A stretch of DNA of 64,000 nucleotides from an uncultured Clostridia bacterium (GTDB lineage Bacteria > Bacillota > Clostridia > Christensenellales > Borkfalkiaceae). Made by a program: the position numbers and the translations under genes. The notes beneath the pieces were generated by a model. That model made no database searches, had not been told where the DNA came from, and saw only the letters and a list, made by a program, of their open reading frames with translations. The DNA lies in NCBI GenBank assembly GCA_947628675.1, contig CANRAR010000001.1, positions 62,001 through 126,000 of the forward strand, written 5' to 3'. This document shows, one piece after another, positions 1 to 8,769 of this stretch (position 1 is its first letter; every line of letters starts with the position of its first letter).

Positions 1-3000
1 GTCGTTTGGCGGCGGTTGGAGAGAGCGGGGCTCGGCGATTTCTGCCTGCAACTGCCCGTCCGCGCCGACCGCGCCGAGGTCGCGCGCAAACTTCTGCACA
101 CGCTGTCGCTCGCGGAAGAAGGAGCAACCATGTCCGCCACGGAGGCGCTGATTTCCGTCGAAGAGCCACCCATGTCCGCCATCTCGGAGCCGCCCGTGTG
201 CGGCGCGGAGGCACCCATGTCCGCTATCGAAGAGACGGACGCCTTGGAGCGCGAACTCGAAGAGCCCATTGCGGCGCTGCATACGCGCGGGAGATTGGGC
301 ACCCCGTACGACGCCATTCTCGGCGCGCTCCGCGAGGGGGATGCGCCCGCGCTCGCCGGGGGGACGCCCACCTTTTACGGCGCGCTCTCGGAGGAGGAAC
401 TCGCGGGTTACCGCCACACGCTCGTCTCGGCGGCGGTCGCGGCAAAAGAATGCGGGGCGCTCGGCGGAATGCCCTTCGGGAGGGTGGAACTGCCCGCATA
501 CAGCGAGCGGGCGCGGGAGGGCGCGCTTCTCGCCTCGGAGACCCTCCTCGCGGCGAGCGCCCATTTGGAGCGGATGCTCTCGCTCTTCCTTTCCCTCTAC
601 GGCCAACGGATGCCCGTACGCACGGCGGCGCGGCTGAGTGCGGCGGCGGGGCTCGCGGGGCGGCTCATGAAGGGCGCAGACGCCGTGTATTTCGAGGGCG
701 TCACCGCGGAAGAGGTGCGCGCCTTCTGCGAGCAAAACGCGCGGCTGGATGCCCGCCTCGCCTTCCACTTCCGCACCTTCCGCGCCCTTCCGCGGACGGA
801 CGGCGAAGCCCTGCGCCATGCGCGCGAGGGGGGAGCATGGAAGTTCGACCGCGCCCTCCGCACCGCGGCGCGCAGGCTCGCCCGCCTCGCCATCCGCCCC
901 CTCGACGAAAAGGATATGCCGAAATATTTGCAGACGCTCTCGGACATTTTCGAAGCGTCGCAGCAACTTTCCGCCTCGCCCTATGCCCGCCACATCGCGG
1001 GCGGCGACGGGCGGCTCTCGCAGAAAAAGCGCGGCGAATTTTGGGCGGGGCTCAATTCCCTGAACGCCTTGTGCGGCGAGGTCTTTCCCGCTTTCGATGC
1101 CCTCGCCTTTTACGGCGCGTGTATCCGCGCCCGCGGGCTCTCCGAGCCCATTTTGGGCGGGCTCGTTCTTGCCGTGGAGAACTTCTTCACGGCGCGGCGG
1201 GCGTTTCTGCGCGCGACGGGCGGGGACGAGAAGGACGCCGACGGGGAGGACGCCCTCTCCGAGAGCGCCTCGCGGGCGGCGGCGCTCATCGACAACGCCG
1301 ACCTGTTCCGCGCCTTCTGCCGTTGCCGCGAGACGGTGCGCCGCCTCGAGGGGGAGGGCATGGGGGACATCACGGGTCTCATTGCGCGCGGCGTGGGCGA
1401 GAGGGGGCTCGTCGCCGCGTTCGAGAAGGAGGCGTACAGGCGGTTTTTGGAGGAGGAGATCCTCGCGCGGCCTGCGCTCACCCGCTTCACGGCGGCGGAG
1501 ACGGAAGCCCGCGTCGCGCATCTCCGTTCGGCGTCCGAGCGGGCAAAAAAGTGCGCGATTTTTGAGGCGCGCCGCACCCTCATTGCCCGTCTTCCCCGCG
1601 CGGGGGCGGAGTACGCTTCGGAGCGCGCCGCCCTTCTCCATGCGGCACGGGGAAATGGCGGCGGGGGCGTGAGGGGGCTTCTCGCGGCCGCGCCCCACCT
1701 CGTCGCGGCGGCGCCGTGCCTCATCATGAGCCCCGCCTCGGTGGCGCAGTACCTCCCGCCGCGGGCAGATCTTTACGACCTCGTCGTGTTCGACGAAGCC
1801 TCGCAGATGACGGCGGCGGAGGCGGCGGGCTCCATTGCGCGGGCGAAGGCTGCCATCGTCGCGGGCGACCCCAACCAACTGCCGCCCACGCGCTTCTTCA
1901 TGGGGGAAGGGGACGGCGAGAGCGTCCTCGATGAATGCCTCGCCCTCGGGATGCCCGAGCGGAAGTTGCGCTGGCATTACAGGAGCCGCCGCGAGAGCCT
2001 CATCGCCTTCTGCAACGAGGCGTATTACGACGGGTCGCTCTTTACCGTGCCCGCGCCCGACGCCGATATGGGCAGGGTGAAACTCATCCGCGTGGGGGGC
2101 ACGTACGACCGCGGCGGCAAGAAGCACAACCGTGCCGAGGCGGAGGCGCTCGTGGGCGAGATCGTGCGCCGCCTTAAATCGCCCGGGGAGAGGGGGCAGA
2201 GCATGGGCGTCGTCACCTTCTCGCTCGCGCAGAGGGAGGAGATCGAAAAATTGCTCGCGCGCGCCCTCGAACGGGAGGGCTTGGAGGAGGCGGCGTACGG
2301 CGGGGAGGAGCCCCTCTTCGTCAAGAACCTCGAGAACGTGCAGGGGGACGAGCGGGACGTCATCCTCTTCTCCGTCTGCTACGGTCCCGACCGCGAGGGG
2401 AAGGTCTTTTTGAACTTCGGCCCCCTCAACCGCGCGGGCGGCTGGCGGCGGCTCAACGTGGCGGCGTCCCGCGCGCGGGAGGAGATGCTCGTCTTTTCCT
2501 CGCTCTCGCCCAATCAAATCGACGCGGAGAAGACGTCCTCCCGCGGCGCCTCCGACCTTAAACGCTTTCTCGAGTTTGCGGAGCAGGGCGGCGCGCCCGC
2601 CTCCCGCGGGGAGGAGCGCGGCGGCGGCATCGGCCGTTTCATCGCGCGCGAACTTGCCCGCCACGGGTACGATTGCCGCTTCAACGTGGGCGCCTCGAAG
2701 TTCAAGGCGGATGTCGCCATCGTCGATCCGCGCGATAAAACACGCTTTTTGCTCGCCGTGCTCACCGACTACGACCCAACCATGTCCGCAAAGGAGCGCT
2801 ACCTCGTGCGCGAAGAGGCGCTGCGCCGCGCGGGCTGGGCGGTCACGCGGGTCTCGAGCGTGGAATTCTATATGAGCCCCACGCGCGAAGTGGAACGCCT
2901 CAAAACGCTCGCGGATGGGCTGTGCGGCAGGAGGGAGAACGCCCGCCTTTCCCGCTACGCGCACAGGTACCGCTATGCGGCGGAGGCGGAGCGCGAGGAT

Positions 3001-3507
3001 GCGCGCTTCCTCCTTGCCGAGGAGAACGCGGCGGCGGTGTGCGGGCGGCTCAAAGAGATCGTCTCGCGCGAGCAGCCCATCTCCCGCGACTTCCTCGTGC
3101 GGCGGCTGCTCACGGGCTACGGCATCGAGGGCGGGAAGCGCGTCCGCGAGCGCGCCCTTGCCCTCATCGACCGCTGCGCCTTCCCGCGGGACGTCGCCGC
3201 GGGCGTCGAGTACTACTATTACAGCCCGCGCGCCATCGGGCTCGACCGCTTCCGCACGGAGGGCAAGCGGGCGCTTCGGCGAAGCGCGCAGGACTACTCC
3301 GCCTACGAGATCGTCTCCATGGTGCGCGGCGCGCTCGAGGACCGCATCGCCCTCTATCCCGACGACCTCATGCCCCTCTTCGAGGAGACCTTCCGCGCGG
3401 CGCGGGCGGACGGGGCGGGGGCGCAGTTCCTTCTGAAGTGCGTGAAGTACGGCGAGGAGCGCGGAATTTTTGCCCGTTCGCCCTCCGAGCGCATCACCCT
3501 GCGCTGA
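1..3507 (+). CDS. DUF4011/DUF3320-type superfamily I helicase with nuclease-like domain (5' partial)
   Basis: The reading frame is open from base 1, so the N-terminus, including DUF4011 and Walker A, lies outside the window. The first residues (VVWRRLERAGLGDFCLQL) match the segment that follows Walker A in DUF4011 helicases. Visible motifs are Walker B DEAS (1792-1803), AGDPNQLPPT (1861-1890) and an NVQGDERDV segment (about 2335) typical of UvrD/AAA_12-like helicase cores. About 2620-2900 encodes a Vsr/MTES_1575-like nuclease fold (FIAREL, then KADVAIVDP and LLAVLTDY), followed by a DUF3320-like tail. Near the 5' end is a low-complexity insert with the repeated tetrapeptide MSAI. The family is often seen in accessory or defence loci, but no defence partner is visible here. 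Activity is inferred. Confidence 0.85.
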   Translation, partial: VVWRRLERAGLGDFCLQLPVRADRAEVARKLLHTLSLAEEGATMSATEALISVEEPPMSAISEPPVCGAEAPMSAIEETDALERELEEPIAALHTRGRLGTPYDAILGALREGDAPALAGGTPTFYGALSEEELAGYRHTLVSAAVAAKECGALGGMPFGRVELPAYSERAREGALLASETLLAASAHLERMLSLFLSLYGQRMPVRTAARLSAAAGLAGRLMKGADAVYFEGVTAEEVRAFCEQNARLDARLAFHFRTFRALPRTDGEALRHAREGGAWKFDRALRTAARRLARLAIRPLDEKDMPKYLQTLSDIFEASQQLSASPYARHIAGGDGRLSQKKRGEFWAGLNSLNALCGEVFPAFDALAFYGACIRARGLSEPILGGLVLAVENFFTARRAFLRATGGDEKDADGEDALSESASRAAALIDNADLFRAFCRCRETVRRLEGEGMGDITGLIARGVGERGLVAAFEKEAYRRFLEEEILARPALTRFTAAETEARVAHLRSASERAKKCAIFEARRTLIARLPRAGAEYASERAALLHAARGNGGGGVRGLLAAAPHLVAAAPCLIMSPASVAQYLPPRADLYDLVVFDEASQMTAAEAAGSIARAKAAIVAGDPNQLPPTRFFMGEGDGESVLDECLALGMPERKLRWHYRSRRESLIAFCNEAYYDGSLFTVPAPDADMGRVKLIRVGGTYDRGGKKHNRAEAEALVGEIVRRLKSPGERGQSMGVVTFSLAQREEIEKLLARALEREGLEEAAYGGEEPLFVKNLENVQGDERDVILFSVCYGPDREGKVFLNFGPLNRAGGWRRLNVAASRAREEMLVFSSLSPNQIDAEKTSSRGASDLKRFLEFAEQGGAPASRGEERGGGIGRFIARELARHGYDCRFNVGASKFKADVAIVDPRDKTRFLLAVLTDYDPTMSAKERYLVREEALRRAGWAVTRVSSVEFYMSPTREVERLKTLADGLCGRRENARLSRYAHRYRYAAEAEREDARFLLAEENAAAVCGRLKEIVSREQPISRDFLVRRLLTGYGIEGGKRVRERALALIDRCAFPRDVAAGVEYYYYSPRAIGLDRFRTEGKRALRRSAQDYSAYEIVSMVRGALEDRIALYPDDLMPLFEETFRAARADGAGAQFLLKCVKYGEERGIFARSPSERITLR

Positions 3508-3545
3508 AAAATGAGGGAAAAGCGGATAAAATGAAGTTCCGCCAC

Positions 3546-3575
3546 TTGACGGTCTCTGCGGTTTTGTGATAAAAT
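3546..3575 (+). promoter_or_regulatory. sigma-A promoter of comEC-holA
   Basis: TTGACG at 3546-3551, an 18-bp spacer and TAAAAT at 3570-3575. It starts 38 bp after the helicase stop codon and ends 25 bp before the comEC start. Confidence 0.6.
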
Positions 3576-3600
3576 AACAAAAAAACCAAATGGGTTCGCC

Positions 3601-5595
3601 ATGAACGGAAACACGCGCAAAGACGGCGAAAGCGACAACGCACATCGCCTCCCGTTCCTGAATTTTCGCCCTCTCCTCTTTTGCGCCGTAGGTCTGTGTC
3701 TCGGAATTTTCATTTGTCTGCGGTTGCGCTTCGGAGGGCTCGGGCTCTCCGATTTTCTCTTCTGCGGAGCCCTTCTTTTCGTCGCCCTGTTTCCCTTCTC
3801 CCTGCGCCGCGCGGCGTGTCTTGCGCTTTGCGTCCTGCTCTTTGCGGGGCTCGGCTTTCTCGTTGCGCACGTCTACACCGCAAACTACTTTTCGGGAAGG
3901 GAAGAGGGGAGGTATGAAGTCGTCGGCTCCGTCACCGAGTTCACCGTGTACAGAGGCTACACGAGCGTCGTGCTCGACGACCTTACGGTAGACGGCGAAC
4001 CCACGGCGGGCAAACTTGCCGTCACCGTCAACTCGGATGCCGTCCGCGCGGGGGACAGGCTGCGCTTCACCGCCAACGTGCGGCGGAGCGATGCGCCCGC
4101 GGGCAGCCGCACGTTCGACTTCGTGGAGGACGTCCGCTACCGCGCAAGTTCCGTCGATGCCGAAACCCTCGGCACGTCGCCAAACGTCTTTCTCCGCGTC
4201 AATTCCGCCCTGTACGATACGCTGCACGGCAATATGCACACGGAGGAGGCCGACCTCATCTACGCCCTTCTCATGGGCAACTCGCGCGGCATGGACGAGG
4301 GGCTCTTAACGTCGGTGCGGAAGGGCGGCATCGCGCACATCTTCGCCGTCTCGGGGCTGCACATCGGCATTCTATACGGCGCGGCGGTGCTTCTTTTCAA
4401 ATTTTGCGGAAGATGGGCGTCGCTCCCCGCCCTCGCCGTCGCCACCCTCTATACGGCGGTGTGCGGATTCCCCGTCTCCGCCGTCCGCGCCCTCCTGATG
4501 TGCGGCGCCCACGCAGTTTGCAAACTTCTGCGGCGCAAGGCCGATCTTCTCAACATTCTCTCCCTTGCCGCCGTCATCATCCTGCTCATCTCTCCCGCCG
4601 AATGGCTCTCGGCGGGCTTTCAACTGTCCTTCGGGGCTTGCCTCGGGCTCGCCCTCTTTGCCGATGCGTTCAACCGCGCATTCCGCCGCCTGCACCTGCC
4701 CCGCCCCGTCGCTTCGTGCCTTTCCGCGAGCCTCGCCGTGCAGATCTGCACCTTCCCCGTGCTCCTCGATTGCTTCGGTTACGTCTCCCTCTCGGGCATC
4801 CTTGTAAACCTCGTCCTCATTCCCATCCTGCCTGCGATCTACTTGGGCGCGCTGCTGCCGTCCGTGCTTGCGCTCGCCATTCCGCCCGCCGCCTTCGTCT
4901 TTTGCGCCGTGCCCGAAGGCCTTGCCTCCGCGCTTTTATTTGTGCTCGCCGAGGCGGATGTCGCCCTCATCGCCACGGGTATCTCCCTCGGGGCGGGGGC
5001 GGCGGTGTGGATGGCGGGCTGCGTCGCTCTCTCGGGGCGCTTCCGCATGACGCGCCCTCTGCGCATCGGCGCCTGCGGACTGTTTTGCATTCTGCTTTCC
5101 GCCGTGCTCTTTCTGCGCAACGCCGTCGTCACGGGGTGCAAGGTGACGGTCAGCGAGACGCCCGACTGCGTCCTCGCGCTCGTCCGCACCCCCACAACTT
5201 CCGCGCTCATTCTCGACGGCGCCGCGAGCCTCGACGACTGCGAGGAGTTCCTCGCCCGCAACCTGCCCCATGCGCCCGACGCCGTCCTCGTCCTCTCCCC
5301 CGACGAGATGCGCGCCGTCAATTCCGCCGCCTTCCTCGGCGCGGACACGGTGTACGTCCTTACGCCCGCGCCCACCGGGCTCAACGCCCAAACCGTCGTG
5401 TGTGCGGAGGAGGTCACCCTCGGCGGCCTCAAATTCCGCTATGAGAGCGCCCACAAACTCGTCCTCTTCGCGGAGGGGACGGTCGTCGAGTTCGATTTGG
5501 GCGCGAAAGCCGTGCGTTCCGCCGATTTCTCGGTGGAAAAGGGCGACGGCGACTTGAATTTTTTCCTCCGCCATGGTATAATCAAAGCGCTATGA
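3601..5595 (+). CDS. comEC: ComEC/Rec2-like DNA uptake channel protein with degenerate C-terminal domain
   Basis: Polytopic membrane protein of 664 aa. It has N-terminal membrane segments, a DUF4131-like extracellular domain, and the ComEC core with the typical segment GGIAHIFAVSGLHIGILYG near residue 240. The family moves single-stranded DNA across the cytoplasmic membrane during transformation. The C-terminal region (about residue 500 on) should be a metallo-beta-lactamase fold, but the HxHxDH metal site is absent and the segment is short, so it looks like a worn remnant. The stop codon overlaps the holA start as ATGA, which suggests translational coupling. No other competence genes are in the window, so a role in DNA uptake is inferred from family only. 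Confidence 0.85.
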   Translation: MNGNTRKDGESDNAHRLPFLNFRPLLFCAVGLCLGIFICLRLRFGGLGLSDFLFCGALLFVALFPFSLRRAACLALCVLLFAGLGFLVAHVYTANYFSGREEGRYEVVGSVTEFTVYRGYTSVVLDDLTVDGEPTAGKLAVTVNSDAVRAGDRLRFTANVRRSDAPAGSRTFDFVEDVRYRASSVDAETLGTSPNVFLRVNSALYDTLHGNMHTEEADLIYALLMGNSRGMDEGLLTSVRKGGIAHIFAVSGLHIGILYGAAVLLFKFCGRWASLPALAVATLYTAVCGFPVSAVRALLMCGAHAVCKLLRRKADLLNILSLAAVIILLISPAEWLSAGFQLSFGACLGLALFADAFNRAFRRLHLPRPVASCLSASLAVQICTFPVLLDCFGYVSLSGILVNLVLIPILPAIYLGALLPSVLALAIPPAAFVFCAVPEGLASALLFVLAEADVALIATGISLGAGAAVWMAGCVALSGRFRMTRPLRIGACGLFCILLSAVLFLRNAVVTGCKVTVSETPDCVLALVRTPTTSALILDGAASLDDCEEFLARNLPHAPDAVLVLSPDEMRAVNSAAFLGADTVYVLTPAPTGLNAQTVVCAEEVTLGGLKFRYESAHKLVLFAEGTVVEFDLGAKAVRSADFSVEKGDGDLNFFLRHGIIKAL

Positions 5596-6572
5596 AATTC
5601 GTCCAACTCGCCGCAAGTCTCAAAGAGGGTCTTGCCCCCGTCTATCTCTTGGAGGGGGACGAGGCGTATTTTCGCGACCATGCGGAAAAGAGTATCCGCG
5701 CGGCTTGCGGGCTCACCCAGCCCGCGCTCAACGAGGTGCGCATCGAGGGGGAGACGTTGAAGGGCGACCGCCTCGCCGATTTTATTTCCGACCTCTACAC
5801 CCTGCCCTTCTTCGACGAGCGCCGCCTCGTGCGCGTCACCGAATTTTACCCTACGGAGCGGGAGTGGGAAAAACTCGCCCCGTATATCGCCGCGCCCTCG
5901 CCCACCACGGTGCTCGTCATCGTCAACGGGGGGAAGAAACAGGGCGCCGCCGACCTCAAACGCAAGGGGGGCGTGACGTATGTGGACTGCTCGCGCGAGA
6001 GCGAGGAGGCGCTCTCCACGTGGCTCTTCGCGCTCATGCGCCGCTCCCGTCTTTCCGCCGATGCCGACGCCGTCATGCTCATGGTGCGCTATTGCGACAG
6101 GGACGCCGCCCGCATGAAGAACGAGACGGAAAAACTCCGCCTGCTCCTAGGGGAGAACGGCCGCGTCACGCGCGAGGTCGTCGAGCAGGAAGTCGCCAAG
6201 GATACCGAGTACAAAATTTACGAACTCACGCAGGCGGCGTCGCGCAGGAACGGCACCGCGTTCATGGAAATTTTGCACGACCTCACCGAAAAGGGGTTCG
6301 ATGAATACGCCGTGCTCGCCGCGCTTTTATCGCACTACCGCACCCTGTACGAGATCTCCAACATGGCGGGCTCGGATGCCGAAGTTTCCAAGGCGCTCGG
6401 CATCAAGCCGTTCGCCGTGCAGAAGAACAGGGAGACGGCGGCGCGCCTCGGCAAAAAGCGGGTGGAGGAACTTTACTCCCGCCTCTATGCCCTGTCCGCG
6501 GGGGCGCGGAGCGGCGCGTATTCCAAGTCGGGCGCACTTCTTTCCGCAACCGCGAAAATATTTTTCGAATGA
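5592..6572 (+). CDS. holA: DNA polymerase III delta subunit
   Basis: 326 aa, the usual length for HolA, the clamp-loader subunit that opens the beta sliding clamp. The N-terminus (PVYLLEGDEAYFRDHA) and the helical C-terminal region (KALGIKPFAVQKNRE) are characteristic. The start is ATG at 5592, overlapping the comEC stop. The comEC-holA order is common in Firmicutes. No frameshift or missing segment was seen. Confidence 0.93.
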   Translation: MKFVQLAASLKEGLAPVYLLEGDEAYFRDHAEKSIRAACGLTQPALNEVRIEGETLKGDRLADFISDLYTLPFFDERRLVRVTEFYPTEREWEKLAPYIAAPSPTTVLVIVNGGKKQGAADLKRKGGVTYVDCSRESEEALSTWLFALMRRSRLSADADAVMLMVRYCDRDAARMKNETEKLRLLLGENGRVTREVVEQEVAKDTEYKIYELTQAASRRNGTAFMEILHDLTEKGFDEYAVLAALLSHYRTLYEISNMAGSDAEVSKALGIKPFAVQKNRETAARLGKKRVEELYSRLYALSAGARSGAYSKSGALLSATAKIFFE

Positions 6573-6594
6573 GGCAAAATAAGGGCAAAACGCT

Positions 6595-6623
6595 TTGCTT
6601 TTTTGCCCCGAAAAGGATATAAT
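6595..6623 (+). promoter_or_regulatory. sigma-A promoter of cdaA
   Basis: TTGCTT at 6595-6600, 17-bp spacer, TATAAT at 6618-6623. It overlaps a hairpin formed by GGGCAAAA (6583-6590) and TTTTGCCC, which could also end holA transcription. Confidence 0.6.
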
Positions 6624-6664
6624 GAAGAAAAGTGCGCCGAAAAATTGGGCGCAAAGGAGGGCAT

Positions 6665-7495
6665 ATGAGAGAGCCCGCAACCGTTTGGGAGAATATCAAG
6701 GGGGTCTTTACCGACTTCAACTATACGTTTATCCCGCTGGCGCTGCTTTTCTGCCTGCTCATCTATTTCGTATTCAAGACGCTCGCGGAGAACAACGCCA
6801 AAAAGCTCATTCCCGTCTATATCCTCGTGCTCGTTGCCATGGGCGCGGTGGCGGCTTTTTCCGAGGACTTCGGCACCGATACCTACTTCCTCTTCGTGCT
6901 GCTCTTCTCGGTGTTCTTCCTCTCCCTCTTCACCATGGAAATAAAGCGCAGCCTCTGGCACGCGGGCAAGCGCACGGCAAAGACGGTGTCCGATTCTCCC
7001 GCCCGCACGTCGCAGGTGGCCGCCAAGGCGGATGAATACATCGCGGGCATCTCCAAGGCGGTGCAGTCGCTCTCCAAGAACAACATCGGCGCGCTCATCG
7101 TGCTCTCCAACGGCAATTTGCCCAAGGACATCGTGGAGAGCGGCGTCGTTCTCAACGCAAAAATTTCCAATCAGCTCATCGAGGGCATCTTCATTCCCAA
7201 GGCGCCCCTGCATGACGGCGCCATGATCATATACGGCGATAAAATTCAGGCGGCGGGGTGCTTTTTGCCGCTCACCCAGCGCGACTTCCCCAAGGACTAC
7301 GGCACCCGCCACCGCGCGGGCATCGGCATCACCGAGGTCGCCGACGTCGCCACCATCATCGTCTCGGAGGAGACGGGCATCGTATCCTACGTCAAGCGGG
7401 GCGAGATCACGCGCTACGTCGATTCGGAGGGCTTAAAGCGCTTCCTCAAGGAATATTATTGGAAAGAATTCAACGCGGAGGGTAAGAGAGCATGA
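6665..7495 (+). CDS. cdaA: Diadenylate cyclase CdaA
   Basis: Makes the second messenger c-di-AMP from two ATP molecules. The ATG at 6665 is chosen because AAAGGAGG lies at 6653-6660 and the predicted promoter ends at 6623; this gives 276 aa. Three N-terminal membrane helices precede a DisA_N catalytic domain with DGA (residues 184-186) and RHR (215-217), so the active site looks intact. The stop codon overlaps the next ATG (ATGA). In most Firmicutes cdaA is followed by cdaR and glmM; here only a short cdaR-like remnant follows. Confidence 0.94.
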   Translation: MREPATVWENIKGVFTDFNYTFIPLALLFCLLIYFVFKTLAENNAKKLIPVYILVLVAMGAVAAFSEDFGTDTYFLFVLLFSVFFLSLFTMEIKRSLWHAGKRTAKTVSDSPARTSQVAAKADEYIAGISKAVQSLSKNNIGALIVLSNGNLPKDIVESGVVLNAKISNQLIEGIFIPKAPLHDGAMIIYGDKIQAAGCFLPLTQRDFPKDYGTRHRAGIGITEVADVATIIVSEETGIVSYVKRGEITRYVDSEGLKRFLKEYYWKEFNAEGKRA

Positions 7496-7599
7496 AATTC
7501 GGCGAAGTCTTGAAGAAAATTTTCACGCAGCACATCTTTTTGAAACTGCTTGCCGCGGTGCTCGCCGTGGGTCTTGCCGTCGTCTGCGCCATCGCATAA
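7492..7599 (+). CDS. 35-aa membrane peptide, cdaR-like N-terminal stub
   Basis: ATG overlaps the cdaA stop as ATGA. The frame encodes 35 aa: a basic N-terminus (MKFGEVLKKIF), then one hydrophobic helix (LKLLAAVLAVGLAVVCAIA), then TAA at 7597. Full CdaR proteins begin in the same way (a short basic stretch, then a single membrane helix starting near LKIL) but continue into several YbbR domains. None is present here, since the next gene begins 4 bases later. Its position and sequence suggest a reduced CdaR keeping only the membrane anchor that contacts CdaA. Function is unproven. Confidence 0.6.
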   Translation: MKFGEVLKKIFTQHIFLKLLAAVLAVGLAVVCAIA

Positions 7600-7602
7600 C
7601 GT

Positions 7603-8769
7603 ATGAAGGGTTGTCTCAAAGTCCCGCGGGTGCTTCTTCCGCGGGAGGGGTTTGAACGCTGGGCGGTCATCGCCTGCGATCAGTTTACGTCGGATAGGGC
7701 GTATTGGCAGCGCGTGGAGAGTTTTGTAGGAACCGCTTCCTCCACGCTGCATTTTATTTTGCCCGAAATCTACCTCGGCGAGGACGACGAGGGGCGCATC
7801 GCCTCCATTCACGAGAATATGTACCGCGCCCTCGAGGGGGGCACCCTCGAAAAACTCGTCCGCGGGTTTGTGCTCACCGAGCGCACCACCACGTCGGGAG
7901 TGAGGCGGGGCATCGTCGCCGCCATCGACCTCGAACAGTATACGATGGGCAAGGGGGAAGTCTCTCCCATCCGCTCGTCGGAGGAGGTCGTCGCCTCCCG
8001 CCTGCCCGCCCGCGTCGCAGTCCGCCGCGGTGCGCCCCTCGAATTTCCCCACGCCATCCTCTTCTACCGCGACAAGAAGGATAGAATCATGCATACCCTC
8101 CTGCGCGGGGACTTGGAAGTCCTCTACGATTTCGACCTCATGGAGGGCGGCGGCCACATCAAGGGCTATTACCTTCCCGAGGACGTCTCCGAGGAGGTCG
8201 CCTACGATCTGCACGGCAAGGGCGAACCCTACTTTGCGGTCGCCGACGGCAACCACTCGGTGGCGGCGGCAAAGGCGTATTGGGAGGAGTTGAAGCCCAC
8301 CCTCCTGCCCGAGGAGCGCCGCACCCATCCCGCGCGCTACACCCTCGTCGAACTCGTCAACCTGTATTCTCCCGCCGTCGTGTTCCACCCCATCCACCGC
8401 ATCGTGAAGGAGACGGACGCCGCGGCGCTCATCGACTATTTCATGAAGAACGTCAAGTGCAAGCGGGAGGGGAATGTACTCATTCCCAACCTACCCGCGG
8501 GGGCAGACGGCGTAGAAAAGACGGACGCCCTCATCGAAGCCTACGTCCGCGCAAACGGCGGGAAGATAGATTACATCCACGGCGAAGCGCAACTTCGTTC
8601 CCTCGCCACGGAGGAGGACAGCGTCGGCATTCTACTGAAGCCGCTCGAAAAGGACGACTTCTTCGACCGCTTAAAGGGCGGCGGCAACTTTCCCAAAAAG
8701 ACCTTTTCCATCGGCGAAGGCGTGGAAAAGCGGTACTATTTAGAGGGCAGAGAGATCTCCTATGATTAA
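7603..8769 (+). CDS. DUF1015 (COG4198) family protein
   Basis: 388 aa, typical for the family. Recognisable segments are the N-terminus (VPRVLLPREGFERWAV), the central FAVADGNHSVAAAKAYWEE with its conserved DGNHS, and the C-terminal KPLEKDDFFDRLKGGGNFPKKTF. The biochemical role is not firmly established; family members are often near serine or amino-acid metabolism genes. The 3' end overlaps the aspartate kinase start by 8 bases, so the two are probably translated together. Cytoplasmic; no signal peptide. Confidence 0.85.
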   Translation: MKGCLKVPRVLLPREGFERWAVIACDQFTSDRAYWQRVESFVGTASSTLHFILPEIYLGEDDEGRIASIHENMYRALEGGTLEKLVRGFVLTERTTTSGVRRGIVAAIDLEQYTMGKGEVSPIRSSEEVVASRLPARVAVRRGAPLEFPHAILFYRDKKDRIMHTLLRGDLEVLYDFDLMEGGGHIKGYYLPEDVSEEVAYDLHGKGEPYFAVADGNHSVAAAKAYWEELKPTLLPEERRTHPARYTLVELVNLYSPAVVFHPIHRIVKETDAAALIDYFMKNVKCKREGNVLIPNLPAGADGVEKTDALIEAYVRANGGKIDYIHGEAQLRSLATEEDSVGILLKPLEKDDFFDRLKGGGNFPKKTFSIGEGVEKRYYLEGREISYD

